Made by a program: the position numbers and the translations under genes. The notes below the pieces were generated by a model, which was not told the origin of the DNA, did no database searches, and was given only the letters and a program-made list of their open reading frames with translations. A stretch of 43,023 nucleotides of DNA from Acidimicrobiia bacterium (GTDB lineage Bacteria > Actinomycetota > Acidimicrobiia > Acidimicrobiales > Poriferisodalaceae), in the NCBI GenBank assembly GCA_022822525.1, contig JAJEBN010000068.1, positions 1-43,023 of the forward strand, given 5' to 3'. Each line of letters starts with the position of its first letter. Position 1 is the stretch's first letter. Below are positions 17,111 through 25,905 of this stretch, in pieces.

Positions 17111-17812
17111 CTACCAGTGCAGTTCGGACAGCGGCGTCTTGCCGCCCTCCGGCGGTCCGTCGCTGATGATGTTCCCGCTGCTCATCTCGACCACCCGGTC
17201 GGCCATCCGGGAGATCTCGCGATTGTGGGTCACCACGAGCACTGCCCTGTCCTGGTTGGCCTGCTCGGCCAGCAATTCGAGGATCTGGGCGCCTGTCTTG
17301 AAGTCGAGCTCGCCCGTCGGCTCATCTGCCAGCAGCACCGGGTTGCCGGTGGCGAGCGCCCGGGCGATGGCGACGCGCTGCTGCTCGCCACCGGAGAGCT
17401 CGTGGGGGAAGTGGCCGAGCCGGTGGCCCAGCCCGACCGAGTCCAGGATGTCGGCTGGTCCGGCTGAGCCGCTGCGGCCCGAGACATCCATGCCGAACTC
17501 GACGTTCTCGGTCGCAGTCAGCCCCGGGAACAGGTTGAAGCTCTGGAAGATGAAGCTGACCGTCTCGCGCCGCAGCGCAAAGAGCTCGCTCGTGCTCGAC
17601 GACGTGAGGTCTCGGCCTCCGACCGTCACCTTGCCCGACGACGGCGTGTCCAGCGCCCCGATGATGTTGAGCGTCGTTGTCTTGCCGCTGCCCGATGCAC
17701 CGAGCACCACCACGAACTCGCCGGCGTCGACATGCAGATCGATGCCGGCCAGCGCGGTGACCAGCACCGGACCGACTTCGTAGTGCTTGGTGACGCCTTC
17801 AAGATCGATCAC
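17111..17812 (-). CDS. ABC transporter ATP-binding protein, LolD/MacB type
   Basis: 233 residues with all ATPase motifs: Walker A GASGSGKTT (38-46), Q-loop Gln90, signature LSGGEQQR (139-146), Walker B VLLADEPT (159-166) and H-loop VVTHNREI. The short size and the GELDFKTG region match the LolD/MacB subfamily that pairs with FtsX-type permeases. Start is GTG 17812 with GAGGAG upstream. It is the first gene of a two-gene operon with the 815-residue permease. Confidence 0.93.
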   Translation of the reverse strand: MIDLEGVTKHYEVGPVLVTALAGIDLHVDAGEFVVVLGASGSGKTTTLNIIGALDTPSSGKVTVGGRDLTSSSTSELFALRRETVSFIFQSFNLFPGLTATENVEFGMDVSGRSGSAGPADILDSVGLGHRLGHFPHELSGGEQQRVAIARALATGNPVLLADEPTGELDFKTGAQILELLAEQANQDRAVLVVTHNREISRMADRVVEMSSGNIISDGPPEGGKTPLSELHW

Positions 17813-17895
17813 AGCTCAGAACTCCTCGTCCGCTGAGCAAACCGGCTGCGACAACCGTACGCGCATTTCGGGGTCGCCTAGGTGACAGCGCACTG

Positions 17896-19476
17896 TCAGC
17901 AACTCGGCCAGTAGCTGAGCGGCCGCTGCTCGGGCGGGGGAACCGGGCGATTGGCCAGCATCCGCAGATCCGAGATGAGCACCCGGCGGGTGTCAGCCGG
18001 GTCGATCATCTCGTCGATGCGCATGGTGCCGGCGGCGTCGAACGGGTTGGTGGCCTCGGCAACCTCAGCGACCAGCTTCAGCCGTTCGGCCTCGCGCTCA
18101 TCGGGATCGCTCATGCGGTCCAGCTTCGAGCCGAAGGCCACGTTCACGCCGACTTCGGGATCCATGAAGCCGATCTCGGCGCCCGGCCAGCAGTAGATGC
18201 CGTGGCTCGGCATGCGGGAGCCGTTCATGGCCTGCCACGCAAGGCCGAATGCCTTGCGCAGGCACACCGTCAAGGTGGGCGTGGACGCATTCTGCAGGGC
18301 ATGCATCATGCGCATGCCCCAGTGCAGCATCAGGTCGTGCTCGACCCGCTTGCCCACCATGAAGCCCGGCACGTCCACCAGGAAGATCATCGGGATGTTG
18401 TACGAATCGCAGATCGTTGCCAGCCGGATGATCTTGTGGCACGCCTGCGGGTCGAGCGTGCCCGCCCCGAACATCGGGTTGTTGGCGATGACGCCCACCG
18501 CGTACCCGTCCAGCCGGGCGAGTGCGCAGACCACATTTCGGGCGTAGTTGGGCTGCATCTCGAAGACCGACTCGGGGTCGCAGATGCGAGCCACCACACG
18601 CCGCATGTCGTAACCGCGCGTGCGCCGGGCCGGCACCATGCGGGCCAGCTCGGGATCGGGCCCGTCGCCGCCGCGTGGCTCGGCGCGCGGCGCCGGCTCC
18701 CAGGCATTCGACGGCATGTAGGAGAGCCAGCGGCGGATGGCGGCGTATCCCTCCTCGTCGGAGTCGACGCCGAGGTCGATCTGACCGGTCCTGCGTGAGT
18801 GGACGTCCACGCCGCCCACGTCCTCGAATGAGATCACCTCGCCGGTGGCGATCTCGAACACCTTGGGCGAGGTGACCGCCAGGCACGAGCCGCGCACCAT
18901 CACCACGTAGTCGCTGAGCGCGGAGAGGAACGACGATCCGCCGAAGGACTGCCCGCAGATCATCGTGGCCATCGGCACGCGATGGCGCCGCTGGGCCATC
19001 TGGAACATCGCTCCTGGCTCGGAGATCCCCTCGGAGCCCATCAGATCGGGTATCCGGCCGCCGCCGGTCTCGCCGAAGTGAACGATCGGGATGCCCATCG
19101 CGAGCGCCCGGTCATACAGGCGGCTCTCCTTGCGGGTGCCGACGATCGAGCTCGAGCCACGCAGCACGGTGATGTCGTCGCCGAACACCGCCACGGGGCG
19201 GCCGTCGACTTCGGCGTGGCCGCCGATCTTGCCGTCGCCGGGCGTGATGTCGCGCACCTCGGGGCGCAGCGACCGGCTGAACGTGCCGATCTCGCGGAAC
19301 GTGCCCTCGTCGCAGAACGCGTCGATGTGCTGCCGGATGGTGCGATCGCCTTCCTGGGCCATCGCCGCAACCTTCGACGCACCGCCCATGTCGCGCCGGA
19401 TCACCTCGGCGTGGGCCTGCATGGCCGCCACACGTTCGGTGTGGCTGATGGCGTCGCCGTCGCCGTACTCAGGCAT
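17896..19476 (-). CDS. Acyl-CoA carboxylase carboxyltransferase subunit (PccB/AccD family)
   Basis: 526 residues from an ATG with GGAGG six nt upstream. The tandem crotonase-like carboxyltransferase halves are evident: HFGETGGGRIPDLMGSEG in the N-half, and PMIFLVDVPGFMVGKRVEHD plus AFGLAWQAMNG in the C-half. It transfers carboxyl from carboxybiotin to an acyl-CoA. No biotin carboxylase or BCCP is adjacent, so it must share a biotinylated subunit encoded elsewhere (one biotin carboxylase lies at 42.4 kb). The substrate could be propionyl-CoA, acetyl-CoA or a longer acyl-CoA. It follows an LLM oxidoreductase by 29 nt. Confidence 0.9.
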   Translation of the reverse strand: MPEYGDGDAISHTERVAAMQAHAEVIRRDMGGASKVAAMAQEGDRTIRQHIDAFCDEGTFREIGTFSRSLRPEVRDITPGDGKIGGHAEVDGRPVAVFGDDITVLRGSSSIVGTRKESRLYDRALAMGIPIVHFGETGGGRIPDLMGSEGISEPGAMFQMAQRRHRVPMATMICGQSFGGSSFLSALSDYVVMVRGSCLAVTSPKVFEIATGEVISFEDVGGVDVHSRRTGQIDLGVDSDEEGYAAIRRWLSYMPSNAWEPAPRAEPRGGDGPDPELARMVPARRTRGYDMRRVVARICDPESVFEMQPNYARNVVCALARLDGYAVGVIANNPMFGAGTLDPQACHKIIRLATICDSYNIPMIFLVDVPGFMVGKRVEHDLMLHWGMRMMHALQNASTPTLTVCLRKAFGLAWQAMNGSRMPSHGIYCWPGAEIGFMDPEVGVNVAFGSKLDRMSDPDEREAERLKLVAEVAEATNPFDAAGTMRIDEMIDPADTRRVLISDLRMLANRPVPPPEQRPLSYWPSC

Positions 19477-19505
19477 TGCTTGCCTCCTGCACCGTCGATT
19501 CACTC

Positions 19506-20357
19506 TCAGGCATCCGCGTAGTCCGCGAGGATCTGCCCATAGGTCTCGCCGAGCTGGGCCGGCCTGCGCCCCGGCACCATCACCTGGCTGACGCCGAGCT
19601 CCACGAGTTGATCGAGATGTGCCCGGTCGGTGGCGCCAGTGGTCCACATCTCGAGCGCATCGGGGTCGCGTCCTGCAGCCTCGGCATACCGGCGCGCTGC
19701 GTCGAACAGATCCCCGAGCACCTCCGCTGGCCGTTCGGCGGGGAAGAACACGTCGCCGAGCTCGCCCGCCCGCCGGGCGGCGCGGTCGCTGTGACCGCCC
19801 ACCAGGATCGGCACCGGCTGCTGGATCGGCTTGGGCTGGCTGTACACGGGGTCGAAGTCGACGAACTCGCCGTGGAACTCGGCCTCATCGTCGGTCCACA
19901 GCACGCGCAGCGCCGCGATGTACTCGTCGGTGCGCGCACCGCGGCGGTCGAAGGGCACGCCGAGCGCCTCGAATTCCTCGCGCAGCCATCCCACGCCGAT
20001 GCCGAAGTCGAAGCGCCCGCCGCACAGGCGGTCCAGCGACGCGATCTCCTTGGCCAGTATCAGCGGGTTGCGCTGGGGCAGGATCAGGATGCCCGTCGCC
20101 AGCCGGATGCGTTCCGTCACCGCGGCGGCGTACGCCAGCCAGATGAGCGGGTCGGAGTGGTCGAGCTGGCTTGCGCCCTTGAACAGGCGCCCGCCCTCGT
20201 CGTAGGGATAGGTCGAGCTGTACGACTTCGGCACCACCACGTGCTCGATCGCCCACAGCGAATCGAAGCCGACTTCCTCAGCAGTCTGTGCGGTCTCTTG
20301 TGCAGCAGCGCCGTCGACGTTGCCCATCAAGTTCGCGGAGATCAAGCCGAATCTCAT
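19506..20357 (-). CDS. LLM class F420-dependent oxidoreductase (TIGR03619-like)
   Basis: 283 residues, one LLM barrel: MRFGLISANLMG, VGFDSLWAIEHVVVPKSY, RIRLATGILILPQRNP, LCGGRFDFGIGVGWLREE and IQQPVPILVGGHSD are typical of the TIGR03619 group, usually assigned to cofactor F420. It is the first gene of a two-gene unit with the carboxyltransferase, suggesting joint work on an acyl-CoA pathway. AGGGG precedes the ATG. Confidence 0.88.
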   Translation of the reverse strand: MRFGLISANLMGNVDGAAAQETAQTAEEVGFDSLWAIEHVVVPKSYSSTYPYDEGGRLFKGASQLDHSDPLIWLAYAAAVTERIRLATGILILPQRNPLILAKEIASLDRLCGGRFDFGIGVGWLREEFEALGVPFDRRGARTDEYIAALRVLWTDDEAEFHGEFVDFDPVYSQPKPIQQPVPILVGGHSDRAARRAGELGDVFFPAERPAEVLGDLFDAARRYAEAAGRDPDALEMWTTGATDRAHLDQLVELGVSQVMVPGRRPAQLGETYGQILADYADA

Positions 20358-20440
20358 CTGGGAGCCCCTGTCCGCCGCGCTCGGTCGGCGCGGCGGCGAA
20401 CATCATGGCCGATCAGCGCCGCGCGTTCCCGCTGGGTCAG

Positions 20441-21553
20441 CTAGGCGGCGGCGGTGGCGAGCTCGGTGGCGGCGAGGCCGACCGGCGGAGCGTCCCACTC
20501 CTTGAGCACGGGCATCACCTCGGTGGCGAACAGATCCCGGTTGCGGCGCGCCTCTGTCCAGTTCATGCCGGCGAAGCACAGGTTCGGGAAGAACGCCGCG
20601 ATGCCGATCTTGTCCTTGATGAACTGGATCTTCTCGAGCACCTGGTCGGGCGTGCCGAAGGGCATCAGGCGAGCGAAGTCCTCGGCCGCGCCGCGGGCGC
20701 CGTGGCGGTCGATGTACTTGGAGATGCCCTCGTAGAACTCGTAGCCCTTGACGCCCTCGTGCGGCCGCTTGGGTCCGAACTCGTAGTGCTTCATCACCGT
20801 GCCGTAGTAGTTGCAGATGTGCTCCATCGCCTTTTCCTCGGCACGTTCGGCGTTGGTGTCCACCCAGCAGAATCCGCCCGACAGCGGAGGCGGAGGCGGC
20901 GCGGTGTGATGGTTGACCCACTCGCCCTGGTATGCGGCGAAGTCCGACTCGACGATTTCCCACGGCTTCTGGGGGATGACCAGCAGGCCGATGCCGAGCT
21001 GTGCCATGAGCGGCATGCCCTCGGGAGACACCGCCGCGGCATAGGTGCGGCCCTTGAAGGAGTGCTCCGGGGTCGGGCGGATGTCGCGGCGGGGCTGCTG
21101 CACGAAGTCGCCGTCGTGCTCGACGTAGCCCTGCTCGAGACCCTCGATGAGCATCTTGGCGTACTCCAAGAACCGCTCCCGGCTGGAGTTCATGTCCACC
21201 CGGAAGCCCTCGTACTCGATGCGGGCCAGGCCGCGGCCGATGCCCAGGATGAGCCGGCCGCCCGAGAGGTTGTCGAGCATGGTCACCTGCTCGGCGACCC
21301 GCATCGGGTCGTGCCACGGCAGCACGATGACCGCGGTGCCGAGCTGCAGGTTGGTCTTGCCGGCGACCCAGGTCAGAAACTGCACCGGGTCGGGGCACAT
21401 CGTGTAGTCGGTGAAGTGGTGCTCCACCGTCCAGATCGAGTCGAAGCCGAGATCCTCTGCTTCCTCGACCATGCGGATCTCCTGCTCCCAGACCTCGCGG
21501 TCGGAGAGCGCGTTCTCCGGATTCTGGAAGACGGCCGAGTAACCGACGTGCAT
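20441..21553 (-). CDS. LLM class flavin-dependent oxidoreductase
   Basis: 370 residues. LLM features: LGFDSIWTVEHHFTDY, TNLQLGTAVIVLPWHDP, MLDNLSGGRLILGIGRGL, and a Pro-rich insert (APPPPPLSGG). The start at 21553 (MHVGYSAVF) has GGGGCA upstream; the earlier in-frame start adds residues that look non-native. The sequence differs clearly from the other three LLM enzymes of the window, so they are not recent duplicates. Divergent from the SCO6745-like gene, with about 180 nt between them. Confidence 0.88.
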   Translation of the reverse strand: MHVGYSAVFQNPENALSDREVWEQEIRMVEEAEDLGFDSIWTVEHHFTDYTMCPDPVQFLTWVAGKTNLQLGTAVIVLPWHDPMRVAEQVTMLDNLSGGRLILGIGRGLARIEYEGFRVDMNSSRERFLEYAKMLIEGLEQGYVEHDGDFVQQPRRDIRPTPEHSFKGRTYAAAVSPEGMPLMAQLGIGLLVIPQKPWEIVESDFAAYQGEWVNHHTAPPPPPLSGGFCWVDTNAERAEEKAMEHICNYYGTVMKHYEFGPKRPHEGVKGYEFYEGISKYIDRHGARGAAEDFARLMPFGTPDQVLEKIQFIKDKIGIAAFFPNLCFAGMNWTEARRNRDLFATEVMPVLKEWDAPPVGLAATELATAAA

Positions 21554-21733
21554 GATGTGCCCCCTGGATCTGGCCGCTGATGTTGCAGCCAAAATCTAAT
21601 GTTAGGCAGATTCCCAACCTGGCGCGGCCGGGCCGCCGTGGCCGTGCGGTTGTGGCCGCTCTTCGGGCGTCCGATGCACGATCCCGAGCCGGGGAGTTAG
21701 CGTCACCATCGAGTCGAATCAGGGAGCTCGGCC

Positions 21734-22477
21734 ATGGAGACAACGGCAGTAGCGCGCAGCATGCGCGGCTCGGTGGGAATGCTGGCGATGGACTGGTTGA
21801 TGGACCCGTCCACGCTGGAGAAGGCTGCGCAGCGCGGCATGGCCGAAGGGCTCGGGGCCTACGCGACCGGCCGGCTAGGTGTGCTCGGCGAGTGCCCGGT
21901 CGACAACGTGATCGGGGCAGCGTTCTTCTGGAACCCAGAAACGATGCGCTCAGCCACCGAGGCCGGACGCGCTGTCATGAACCCGTCGCAGGGTGCGCTG
22001 ATCTGGGCCGACATCTGTATCGAGTATGGCGAGAAACGACTGGCCGGAATGGAGGGCGCGGAGCGCCTGGGCGAGCTGCTCGAGCGGGTCGTCGACGCTG
22101 CTGCCCCCCAAGGCGCACCGACTTTTGCCGGCTGGCGGGCCATGCCCCGGCCTGGCGAACCCGGGCCGGCCCACGCGTTCTTCATGGCTCAGATCATGCG
22201 CGAGCTGCGCTTCGGCCGGCACGCTGTGGCCGTGCAGGCGCTGGGCATGGGGCCGCTCGAGGCGATCCTGTCGGGCCCAGCCGGCGAATGGAACGCCGAG
22301 TTCTTCGGATGGCCCAAGCCCTATCCCGACGTCAGCCACCTTGCGGATGCCCGCGAGGAGATCGAGTCGCTCACCGACAAGCTGCATGCGCCCGACTTCG
22401 AGTGCCTCACGCCCGATGAGCGGGGCGAAGTACGCGAGCTGGCCAAGGCGGCACGCTTCCACAATCCCGACGAGTAG
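21734..22477 (+). CDS. SCO6745-like family protein
   Basis: 247 residues, start preceded by GGGAG. Landmarks resemble the actinobacterial SCO6745 family: GLGAYATGRLGVLGECP, an FFWNPETM segment, TFAGWRAMPRPGEPG and the C-terminal LRFGRHAVAVQALGMGPLEA. Mostly helical and probably cytoplasmic; its biochemical function is unknown. The family identification is from pattern memory and is tentative. It is transcribed away from the LLM gene and converges on the CoA-transferase pair. Confidence 0.6.
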   Translation: METTAVARSMRGSVGMLAMDWLMDPSTLEKAAQRGMAEGLGAYATGRLGVLGECPVDNVIGAAFFWNPETMRSATEAGRAVMNPSQGALIWADICIEYGEKRLAGMEGAERLGELLERVVDAAAPQGAPTFAGWRAMPRPGEPGPAHAFFMAQIMRELRFGRHAVAVQALGMGPLEAILSGPAGEWNAEFFGWPKPYPDVSHLADAREEIESLTDKLHAPDFECLTPDERGEVRELAKAARFHNPDE

Positions 22478-22576
22478 CCACGGCCAAGCCGGGGGCCTGA
22501 GCGGCCCGAGAGCCCGAATTCGATCGAGATCGAGAACAGCAGCGGGCAGCAACAGGCAGCGCCCAGCCCAGCCAGA

Positions 22577-23824
22577 TCAGTCGGCGAGCAGATCCTGGTG
22601 CTCGCCCAGACGTGGCGCCCGTGTGGCGCGCCACGGCGTGGCCGAGAACTGGTAGGGCGCGCCCGGGTAGGTGACCGGGGTGCCGTCGTGATCGATCTCG
22701 ACGGGAAAACCGCGGGCCACGAAGTGCTCGTCGGCCGACATCTCCTCGGGCGCGTAGACGATGCCGCAGGCCAAGCCGATGGTCTGCAGGCCCACGAAGA
22801 GCTCATAAGCGCCGAGCCGCTCGGCCAGGAAGTTGATGGTGTCGCGGCCCGCTCCGAACACCTCGGCGCTGAGCGGGTCGGCGTCGAGGTGGAGGATGTC
22901 GATCTGCTCGTAGCTCTCGCCGAGCGCCAACAGCTCGGTGTAGGGACACTCCTCGAACAGCCCGAGCTCGGCCACCCACTCGGCCAGCGCCGCGAACTCG
23001 GGGCCGCGGCGGGGCGGCACGCCCGTGTTGAGCCAGCGGCCGTCGGCGCACTGCACCTGGGTGGGCTCGCTGATCTGCGGCAGCGCGTGGCGACCGGTCT
23101 GGCGCTGCACTTCGATCTGCTGGTTCAGCCAGAAGTAGGTCGCGAACTCGCAGGTCGCGTTGGCCGCAGCCAGCATCGACACGTCGATGAGCTGGCCCCG
23201 GCCCGCGTGCTCTCGCCGCATCAGTGCCGCCATCAGCGCGATCACCGCGTACTGGCTGCCCATGTGCAGGCCCTGATTCCCGCCGCCGCGCACAGGCGGT
23301 ATCGAGTGATCGTCGTAGCCGCACGACCACATCGGCCCGCCCTCGGCGAGCACGGTCAGATCGGTGGCCGGCGGGTCGGGGCGATCTCGCCCGTTGTGGG
23401 TGATCGAGACCCAGATGAGCCGTTCGTTGCGTGCGAGTGCGGCTCGGGCGGCATCGCCCGAGGCGCCGAGTTGGTTCCAGTCCAGTCCGAGGCTGTCGAG
23501 TCGGCCCAGCGGCTCGGCCTCGATCACAGCGTCGGCGGTGCTCACAAGGCGCTTGAAGTCGTCCGCGCCCTCGGTCTCGTCGAGGTCGAGCACCACCGAG
23601 CGCTTCGACGTGTTGTAGTGCCACCACCACAGCGCGCCTTCGGGATCGGGCTGGTCGCCGGCGAAGGGTTCGTAGGCACGCATCGGCGAGCCGCCCGGCG
23701 GCTCCACCACGATCACATCGGCGCCCATGTCTGCCAGCAGCTTCCCAGCCAGGGCACAGCGCTCAGAGGTGACCTCGATCACCCGCAGCCCGTCGAGCGC
23801 ACGTGCGGCCGGCGGCGCCCCCAT
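22577..23824 (-). CDS. CaiB/BaiF class III CoA-transferase, catalytic Asp missing
   Basis: 415 residues. Family features: ALDGLRVIEVTSERCALAG at the N-terminus, LLADMGADVIVVEPPGG, NTSKRSVVLDL, and GRGQLIDVSML. When its GLHMGSQY helix is aligned to the DHTGAYY helix of the neighbouring paralogue, the position of the acylated catalytic Asp is Leu186. It is therefore probably inactive alone and may act as the non-catalytic half of a heteromer. Its ATG overlaps the stop of the upstream paralogue (TGATG), so the two are translationally coupled. Confidence 0.88.
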   Translation of the reverse strand: MGAPPAARALDGLRVIEVTSERCALAGKLLADMGADVIVVEPPGGSPMRAYEPFAGDQPDPEGALWWWHYNTSKRSVVLDLDETEGADDFKRLVSTADAVIEAEPLGRLDSLGLDWNQLGASGDAARAALARNERLIWVSITHNGRDRPDPPATDLTVLAEGGPMWSCGYDDHSIPPVRGGGNQGLHMGSQYAVIALMAALMRREHAGRGQLIDVSMLAAANATCEFATYFWLNQQIEVQRQTGRHALPQISEPTQVQCADGRWLNTGVPPRRGPEFAALAEWVAELGLFEECPYTELLALGESYEQIDILHLDADPLSAEVFGAGRDTINFLAERLGAYELFVGLQTIGLACGIVYAPEEMSADEHFVARGFPVEIDHDGTPVTYPGAPYQFSATPWRATRAPRLGEHQDLLAD

Positions 23825-25104
23825 CAGATGACCCCCGCGGCGGCGAGCTCGGCGAGCTCGTCGGCGCTGTGCCCCAGCACCTCGCCGAGCACGTAGTGGT
23901 TGTCCTCGCCCAGGCAGGGTGCGGCGCGGCCGATGGCCCAGTCGTTCTCGGACAGACGCATCGGCAGTCCCTCTACGCGGGTGTCGCCGAAGCTGCTGTG
24001 GGGTGCGGTCACCCACATGCCCCAGTCGCTCGTGCGGGGATCGCCGTCGATGCGCTCGCTCGGCCGCAGCACCGGCGCTGCGGGCACGCCGGCCGCAACG
24101 AGCAGCTCGGCCGCCTCGGCCTTGCCACGCTGGGCAGTCCACTCGCCGATCAGGCGCTCGAGGCGGTCCTCCTCCGCGAGGCGTCCGGCGAGGCGGTGCC
24201 AGCGTTCGTCTGTGGCCCACGGCCGATCGACTGCGGCAGCGAAGCGCTGCCAGTCGTCGTCATCGCGCACCGCGATCGTCACCCACTCGTCTTCGCCCCG
24301 GCAGGCCCACACGCCATGCGGCACCATCGCCGGCGACCGGGACCGGTTGCTGTCGGGCATGCCGTCGCGCCGGGCCGGGCGACCGTTGACGGTGAAATCC
24401 AGCGACGCCGCTCCGTGGAGCGTTCCCGCTGCCTCGATGCAGGCGAGGTCGACCCACTGTCCCTCGCCGGTGCGGCGACGGTGATAGAGGGCCATCAGGA
24501 TCGCCATCGCCATGTAGTACGCCCCGGTGTGATCCATGAATGAGTAGCCCCACCCGGCCGGAGGCAAGTCGGGCAGGCCCGACTGGAAGGTGAGACCCGA
24601 CACGGCCTGCGCAATCGGGCCCCATGACCGGAAGCCGGCGTAGGGCCCGTCGGCGCCGAAGCCGCAATTGGAGACGTACACGATGTCGGGCTTGAGGGCC
24701 CGCTGGGCCTCGTAGCCGAATCCGAGCCGCTCGAGCACCCCAGCGGCGAAGTTCTCGGTGACCGCGTCGCTGACCGCGATGAGCTCGGCGAGCAGCTCCT
24801 TGGCCCGATCGTCGCGCAGATTGAGCGTGATGCCGAGCTTGGCGGCGTTGTGGTTGTTGAACGATCCGCCGGCTTCGATGCCGCGGTGCTCCCCGATGAA
24901 CGGCTGCGTGCCCCGCAGGATGTCCCAGCGGCCCTCGTTGGCCGGATCCTCGATGCGGATGACCTCCGCACCGAGCGCAGCCAGGATCTTGGTGGCGCCC
25001 GCTCCGGCGAGCTGCCCGGTGAAATCGCAGATGCGAATGCCCGCCAAGGCGCCCGGCTCGTCAGGATTCGGCCAGTTGGGCGGGCAGTGGTCGGGATCGA
25101 TCAC
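23824..25104 (-). CDS. CaiB/BaiF class III CoA-transferase
   Basis: 426 residues from a GTG overlapping the stop of the acyltransferase gene (GTGA). It shows ALAGIRICDFTGQLAGAGA, LAALGAEVIRIEDP, NNHNAAKLGITLNLRD, FGADGPYAGFRSWGP, and MDHTGAYYMAMAILMALY with the predicted catalytic Asp191, followed by GEGQWVDLACIEA. Class III enzymes move CoA between carboxylic acids through an aspartyl-CoA intermediate. With the Asp-less neighbour it may form a heterodimer, as known for BbsEF and SmtAB. The context (acyltransferase, MaoC-like hydratase) suggests lipid or aromatic acid degradation. Confidence 0.9.
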   Translation of the reverse strand: MIDPDHCPPNWPNPDEPGALAGIRICDFTGQLAGAGATKILAALGAEVIRIEDPANEGRWDILRGTQPFIGEHRGIEAGGSFNNHNAAKLGITLNLRDDRAKELLAELIAVSDAVTENFAAGVLERLGFGYEAQRALKPDIVYVSNCGFGADGPYAGFRSWGPIAQAVSGLTFQSGLPDLPPAGWGYSFMDHTGAYYMAMAILMALYHRRRTGEGQWVDLACIEAAGTLHGAASLDFTVNGRPARRDGMPDSNRSRSPAMVPHGVWACRGEDEWVTIAVRDDDDWQRFAAAVDRPWATDERWHRLAGRLAEEDRLERLIGEWTAQRGKAEAAELLVAAGVPAAPVLRPSERIDGDPRTSDWGMWVTAPHSSFGDTRVEGLPMRLSENDWAIGRAAPCLGEDNHYVLGEVLGHSADELAELAAAGVI

Positions 25105-25835
25105 GGCACGAGATTGCGCATGGGCGTGCGGGCGCGGCCGGGCTGATTCGCCAGCGCCCGCGCACGCTGCTGGCAGTCTTCGAGGGCATCTCGCAGTGTC
25201 GCCGTCCACGCCGTCATGTCCGGCCGCCTGGCACGGCCGCCGTCGGGACCGGTCGGCGGAGCGAACGGCTCCCCCACCACGATCGCGACCTGCGTCCGCT
25301 TGGGGAACCTCGCCCCGCTGGGCATGGCCTCGCGTGTGCCTGCGATGCCCACCGGCAGCACCGGCGCTCCCGACTTCGCTGCCAGCCATGCAGTGCCGTC
25401 GAACACGGGGCCGATGTCGTCGGAGGGCTGGCGTGTTCCCTCCGGGAAGACCAGCATCGCCTCGCCGCCCTTCAGCAGCCCGAGCGCTGCCTTCATCGCG
25501 TCGAGGTCAGCCTCGCCGCGTCGAACCGGGAACGTGCCGATCGAGCGCATGAACCAGCCGAGCGGCTTGGGATGGAAGAGCTCCTCCTTGCCGAGGTAGC
25601 GGACCCGGTGATGGGACATGCTGCCGACGAGCGGGCCGTCGAGATGGCTGCGGTGCACCGGCGCGAAGATCAACGGGCCATCCGCCCGCAAGCGCTCGTA
25701 CCCAGTGACTCGCAGCCGGTAGATCCGGAACAGCAGCGTGCGTATGAGCCCCCGCGCTGCCCGCCACGCCAGCAGTCCGGCGAGACCGTCGTCGGCCAGC
25801 AGTCCTGCGGGCCCTCGCAGCTTCCATCTGCTCAC
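25101..25835 (-). CDS. 1-acyl-sn-glycerol-3-phosphate acyltransferase family protein (PlsC-like)
   Basis: 244 residues from GTG 25835 (start uncertain, no strong ribosome-binding site). The acyltransferase motif HRSHLD (HX4D, 61-66) and FPEGTR (130-135) are both present, with a hydrophobic or amphipathic N-terminal region for membrane association and VLPVGIAGTREA as block IV. The family acylates lysophosphatidate or related lysolipids. It is the first gene of a three-gene overlapping operon with the two CoA-transferases. Longer upstream starts would cover the divergent MaoC gene and are rejected. Confidence 0.85.
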   Translation of the reverse strand: MSRWKLRGPAGLLADDGLAGLLAWRAARGLIRTLLFRIYRLRVTGYERLRADGPLIFAPVHRSHLDGPLVGSMSHHRVRYLGKEELFHPKPLGWFMRSIGTFPVRRGEADLDAMKAALGLLKGGEAMLVFPEGTRQPSDDIGPVFDGTAWLAAKSGAPVLPVGIAGTREAMPSGARFPKRTQVAIVVGEPFAPPTGPDGGRARRPDMTAWTATLRDALEDCQQRARALANQPGRARTPMRNLVP

Positions 25836-25905
25836 GGCAAGATTCTGGCGTCTCGGCAGGGTTCCGCGACGATCCAAGATCCGCCATGTCACTACGCTCG
25901 GCGCC

